The notes below the pieces were generated by a model. The model searched no databases. It had not been told where the DNA came from and saw only the letters and a program-made list of their open reading frames with translations. From the NCBI GenBank assembly GCA_034638255.1, contig JAWPGT010000026.1:186001-250000 (forward strand): a stretch of 64,000 bases of DNA. The letters run 5' to 3'. Below, piece by piece: positions 59,951 to 64,000 of the stretch. Position 1 is the stretch's first letter. The number at the start of each line of letters is the position of its first letter. This DNA is from Coprinus comatus (lineage: Eukaryota > Basidiomycota > Agaricomycetes > Agaricales > Agaricaceae). A program made the position numbers and the translations under genes.

Positions 59951-62900
59951 ATGAAGGTCAAATCCGAAACGAAAGAGGGTATGCAAAGAGAACTTTGAAC
60001 AACAGTAACAACCCCTGCTTACCAGTGTTTTCAGGAGTTGATATCGCCAACTTATTATGCGATAAAGCGCGTGCGGCGATTTTATCCATTAACAAAATAA
60101 ACATCATTTCTCCTCCTCGCCCTCTCAAATTTGGGGAATTTATTGACCGTCCGATTAACGACACGGTTATTAAACGTCTTGCCACGGAATTCCTCAGCGA
60201 AAACTTTAATCCGTTTTCGGAAACCGCCATGTTACCGGCCTACGTCGTACCAGAAGAATTGAATCCGGCTTGTATTAACAAGAGCATGCTTCTGGGACCT
60301 TCTGCTCCGGAATTGAAGTTGAAAAATGGATCTATCCAAGGCTCTCGTGCGAAGCAACTCTGTGTTGCCGGAGGAAATCATCGTCAGCAAGCAGTACATG
60401 TTGCACAAGGAATGTTAAAAATAAGGATGAAAAAGTTAGAGAAGAAAATAATAGAGATTGGGCGTAACAGCAAGGGCAAGATGAAAGCTGAAAGTGGTGA
60501 CGATGATGACGATGGGACCTCTGGAGACGAATCGGCCCATTTCAAAAACAAGGCATTTTCAGGGCCCCGGGCTCTCGCTGAACTTCGTGCAGAGTTAAAA
60601 GAAATTACTCGAAAGATGGAATCTCTTGAAACATGGGGTGTCGTAGTCTATGATGCCAGTAAGTACAGTTTAATACAGTTACCTTTTGCTTTCGTCTAAC
60701 ACCCATACAGATAAACTAAGAAAAGACACGACATTGGCTTTATATATCACAAACAACAGAAAGCATGTTCAAGGTGTAGAATCTGATGCGGAGAAATTCC
60801 ACCATATTCTATGCATGCAGAACAAACTACGACTCAAAGGAAAGGATAAAAAGGTACTCGATCATGCGCGCTCATATGCCAGTGATAGGATATTGTCACC
60901 CATTCTCCATAATGAGGACACGCTACTGCCGTTGCTGTTACTCTTTCGATTTAACGACTTTTTTCAATTCTCTCAACCATTGTCAAGGACATGGGCAAGT
61001 AACAACCTACAATCAATTGGAGGAGGGGTACGTACCTAATTTAAACATTACTTGGCGTATTCTAACAACCATTAGTTTATTATCACTTACATTGATTTTT
61101 CCTTGGGTTTATGGAACGGTATCTTCACCCCTAAAGAGATTTCTGAGTTGTCGAGTAATAAATGGCCCAAATACAAAACTATGGTCAAGACAGGAAACGA
61201 ACTAGACAATACGCTTCGTCACTTCCCTTACGCCGTCTTTAACTCTCTTCTAGGGAACGAAGAATCTCGAAACATTTCTATTCTTCCTCCCCAAGTCTTC
61301 CATGACCTTGACCAATTTGGCGAGGAGCACTTTAAACCTCATGTGTTTGCAGCATCCGATACTGTTCAGTGGCGGAACCTGATGGAGGAGTACAATCGTC
61401 TACTTGCTACAACGCTATACGATTCTGTCATGAAAGTTGAATCAAGCACAGAAGAGCTGCTAAAAATCAAGGAGGAGTTTAAACAGAAAATTGAATGGTT
61501 GTTGCTTGATCACAGTAGCTACCATTTCTTCCCCCTCCTCCCTCTCGTTACACCATCTGTTTTGCTTTGCATAGGAAAGCTTCTCGAACTTGTCCCCAAC
61601 GCACTATCAGAAGTAAGTTCCAAATAAATCATTCACCATGTTAGTTCCCGTTTATACCAAGTTCTAATAATGTACAGTTTATCTCCTGGATCTGTCCTCT
61701 GGCCGCATATCTTGTTCAAGGACATAAACATATTGATGCACCTCATGACATCGCTATGTTTGCCATTCGTACTTTGGAAGAAAATGGTGATCGTGTCTTC
61801 ATTGATCCAGGAAAAGTTGCAAACATAGTACGCTTAACCAATTTACACCAATTGAAAATATATGGCTAACATAGGGTGCAACATATTAGTTTGGATTTTT
61901 CCCTTTCCGATATATCTCTCAATTTCATCAACTTGAATCGGACCTTCAAGATATCACTATTCCCAAACGCCCACTTGGAAATGCGACACAACAAACATCC
62001 TCAAATATTCGTCGTCGTTTTCCATCACTGGTTGTTGCAGAGACGGGAGAGGTAGAAGAGTACATGAAAACCAGGCACAATAATTCCGAAACGGAAAAGA
62101 GTTCGAATGTGCATCATCATCATGTAAAGTGGTGGCCCCTCAATCAAAGAACGCATCGTGACTGGCGCGATCGTAAAAGCAGAAATAAAGACAGAGATTT
62201 CGCAAGAGTTGCACGACTGGCATTGGTAGAGATTGAAATTGTTCGTGGATACCGAGAAGAACTCCTTAAACAGTCCTCTGCGGCTCAATTTCTTCGCAAA
62301 ATGTTCAAAACATCAGTAGACCCAAACACGAATCCGCGCTATATCAAGTACGATGGCCTGGGCACGAGAAAGGAGTTGTATGTGAACGACTGGCAGTACC
62401 CGGATGGTATACATCTCCCTGAAAATGTAGATTTTGAAAAGGCTCCTACAGTGGATATTCATATGTTACAAGCAAAACGCGACAATAGCACGGAAATAAA
62501 GAAGACAGTAGAAAGTATTGCAGGGATCTTTACCAAACTACAAAATCAACCAGCATTGAGGGCAACGCCAAATGACTCTAGAATGAATGATGAGGTGCGA
62601 GCCTCATTTGACAATTTCGAAAAGGTATGTTATGGATTCGTTTCTTATATAACATGCTATCTTATTTCTATTCGTGTACTAGACTATAAGCAAGAACATC
62701 TTGCGTCTAAGCCTCATGAAGCGTGATAGAGAGCATTGGTTAAAGATAGATCCTTCTTCTGACAAGTACAACATCAAGGAAGAAATGCCCATAAAGTTCC
62801 CCTATATACGTGTCATGGGCTTGTCAGAGTCGAAACAGACAAATCTGGGACAGATACAGCCTAGTAGTAGCTCAACAGGTAAGTTCGTTGAACTCTTCTC

Positions 62901-63130
62901 GTTTCTCAGTTAGAACTGACGAATTTTCGGAAATTTTTCTCAAGGTGCTGTTCTCAATCGGAAGCGCGCCGGTACTGCGATCGCTGATTCATGTAAGGGT
63001 TTTTCATTTTCTATTATTCTGAGGATGTAATTGGTTATGATATCTCTTTCTTGTAGCTTCTGAAAGCGAGATTCGTGCCAAGAGAGGGAGATACGCTACT
63101 TATGAATCAATGGAAGAGGAAGAAGAGTGA
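59951..63130 (+). CDS. basidiomycete hypothetical protein with ParB-like N-terminal motif
   Basis: Function unknown. Nine exons: 59951-59978, 60026-60658, 60711-61027, 61076-61612, 61678-61827, 61890-62624, 62683-62878, 62945-62992, 63057-63130; 2,718 nt, 905 aa, every junction in phase. It resembles a family of large uncharacterised basidiomycete proteins. Residues about 45-135 read FGEFIDRPINDTVIKRLATE, NPFSETAMLPAYV, then LCVAGGNHRQQAVHVAQGML. The order 'set of parameters - hydrophobic strand - G-x-HR-x-x-A' recalls the ParB/sulfiredoxin nucleotide-binding fold. A charged coiled coil follows (about 140-220), then TWGVVVYDA. The middle is helical and Leu-rich, and the C-terminus ends in a basic stretch (NRKRAGTAI) and poly-Glu. 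No signal peptide. The short first exon makes the start uncertain. Confidence 0.65.
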
Positions 63131-63280
63131 TGGTTCTTACTATAGTAGTACTTCACAATAGTAGTACCAAAAATTCAGGACAAGCCTTGCATCATTTACC
63201 AACTAGCCAGGAATACTAGTGATTCTCACTGTTGTACGCGGAAGTATATGTCTATTGGCACACCGAGTCCCTGTTTTGAT

Positions 63281-64000
63281 CTATACCTCCATCTTCTCTT
63301 CCGGTCTAGAACGGACTACAACGCAATCTACATGCTCGATGCTGTTTCCATCTTCCTGCTCCGGCCCAAGCTCTTTTACCACGTTGGCTTCACTTTCATG
63401 TACAAGGACTTGCCTCCTCTGAATTCTCCAGCGAGGCCCAAAGCGAAGTTCCAAGTAGAATAGAGGCAAAGAGGTTAACGAAATCCCAGCGATAAGGACA
63501 TATGTCCAACCAACGCCTATAGCGTTAATAATGGGTTGGATGGCGGAGATGATTATTGCGCTGAATGCACATCTGATTAAATTGTTCTGGATATGACTAT
63601 TGTCAGATCAAACTCAAGCGAAGTGTCTAATGATATTAGACATACACAGGCCATTACAGCAGAGCCTTGTCCTGGCGCTAGGTCGATTGTGAGCGTTGCT
63701 GTACCATTCAAAACTGACATGCATATATATCCCACTGGAAAATATTATTTTTGAGATACGAGAAATGCGAGGAGTGAGATAGAAATAATAATGACGTACT
63801 AATGACTTGGAGTACGAGTGGAACAGCAAGGTTAACTCGGAATTGTAAGCTCCAGCCATAACCTGCTGAGCATGCTCCGAGGATAAGCACTAGAAATGGG
63901 AGACTGTGTAGCCGGGCCTTTCGAAAGAAAAGGCAAATGTTAGCCACGAGTCTGCGAAAACATCGAGTCAATAGGAAAACCTGATATACTTACACGTTCG
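63281..64000 (-). CDS. MFS transporter, C-terminal part, 5' end off the window
   Basis: Proton-coupled major facilitator permease, DHA1-like by its C-terminal motifs. Exons seen: 64000-63994 (partial), 63951-63800, 63713-63646 and 63586-63281. Membrane helices: LPFLVLILGACSAGYGWSL, RVNLAVPLVLQVI, a TLTIDLAPGQGSAVMAC loop-helix, then NNLIRCAFSAIIISAIQPII and GWTYVLIAGISLTSLPLFYL. A charged cytoplasmic tail of about 50 residues ends at TAG 63281. The NNLxR motif after a helix and the GWTYV motif are typical of fungal drug/polyamine-type carriers. The gene converges on the ParB-like gene with about 150 bp between stops. Substrate unknown. Confidence 0.8.

Noticed and set aside
63219..63463. Plus-strand frames at the right end
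   Set aside because: Antisense of the MFS transporter C-terminus.

Overview
The window is nuclear DNA from a basidiomycete fungus, most likely an agaricomycete. The evidence is many short (about 45-75 bp) GT-AG introns, F-box genes of the type expanded in mushroom-forming fungi, a local group of DUF6593-type genes, a chromodomain Ty3/gypsy element, and retroelement fragments of agaricomycete type. The sequence looks AT-rich by eye, and no genus is claimed. Exon boundaries were worked out by hand from splice signals and reading phase. I saw no tRNA, rRNA or CRISPR array.

Left third (1-16 kb): a broken F-box gene running off the left edge; a secreted lactonohydrolase (SMP-30/gluconolactonase fold, six exons, 413 aa); an F-box/leucine-rich gene on the minus strand; and a large serine-rich protein (four exons, about 813 aa) carrying a GLGWSDSEDE motif. 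Long stretches between them hold nothing I recognise.

Mobile-element and family block (16.8-44.5 kb): a decayed F-box gene is interrupted by a young, nearly complete chromovirus (18.34-24.96 kb) whose LTRs differ at one base by eye. Next come five DUF6593-type genes or relics (25.9-34.5 kb); three share an identical exon layout and one has a 2-bp deletion. Beyond 35.7 kb lies a junkyard: a gypsy integrase fragment, a 1.33-kb terminal-inverted-repeat element, a 5'-truncated Ty1/copia relic with a nested solo LTR, a second gypsy gag-protease relic with stops where CGA is expected, and a 1.02-kb hAT-like inverted-repeat element.

Right third (45-64 kb) is gene-dense: a Rap1-like telomere protein with two Myb repeats; two membrane-anchored GNAT acetyltransferase paralogs, one apparently dead; a serine carboxypeptidase with a GC-AG intron and a 20-nt exon; translation initiation factor eIF2A; a 905-aa basidiomycete protein with a ParB/sulfiredoxin-like N-terminal motif; and the 3' part of an MFS transporter running off the right edge. 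These genes look like ordinary unrelated fungal neighbours, not a pathway cluster. The most unusual items are the DUF6593 cluster, the ParB-like protein, the dead GNAT paralog and the chimeric junction at the inverted-repeat element.
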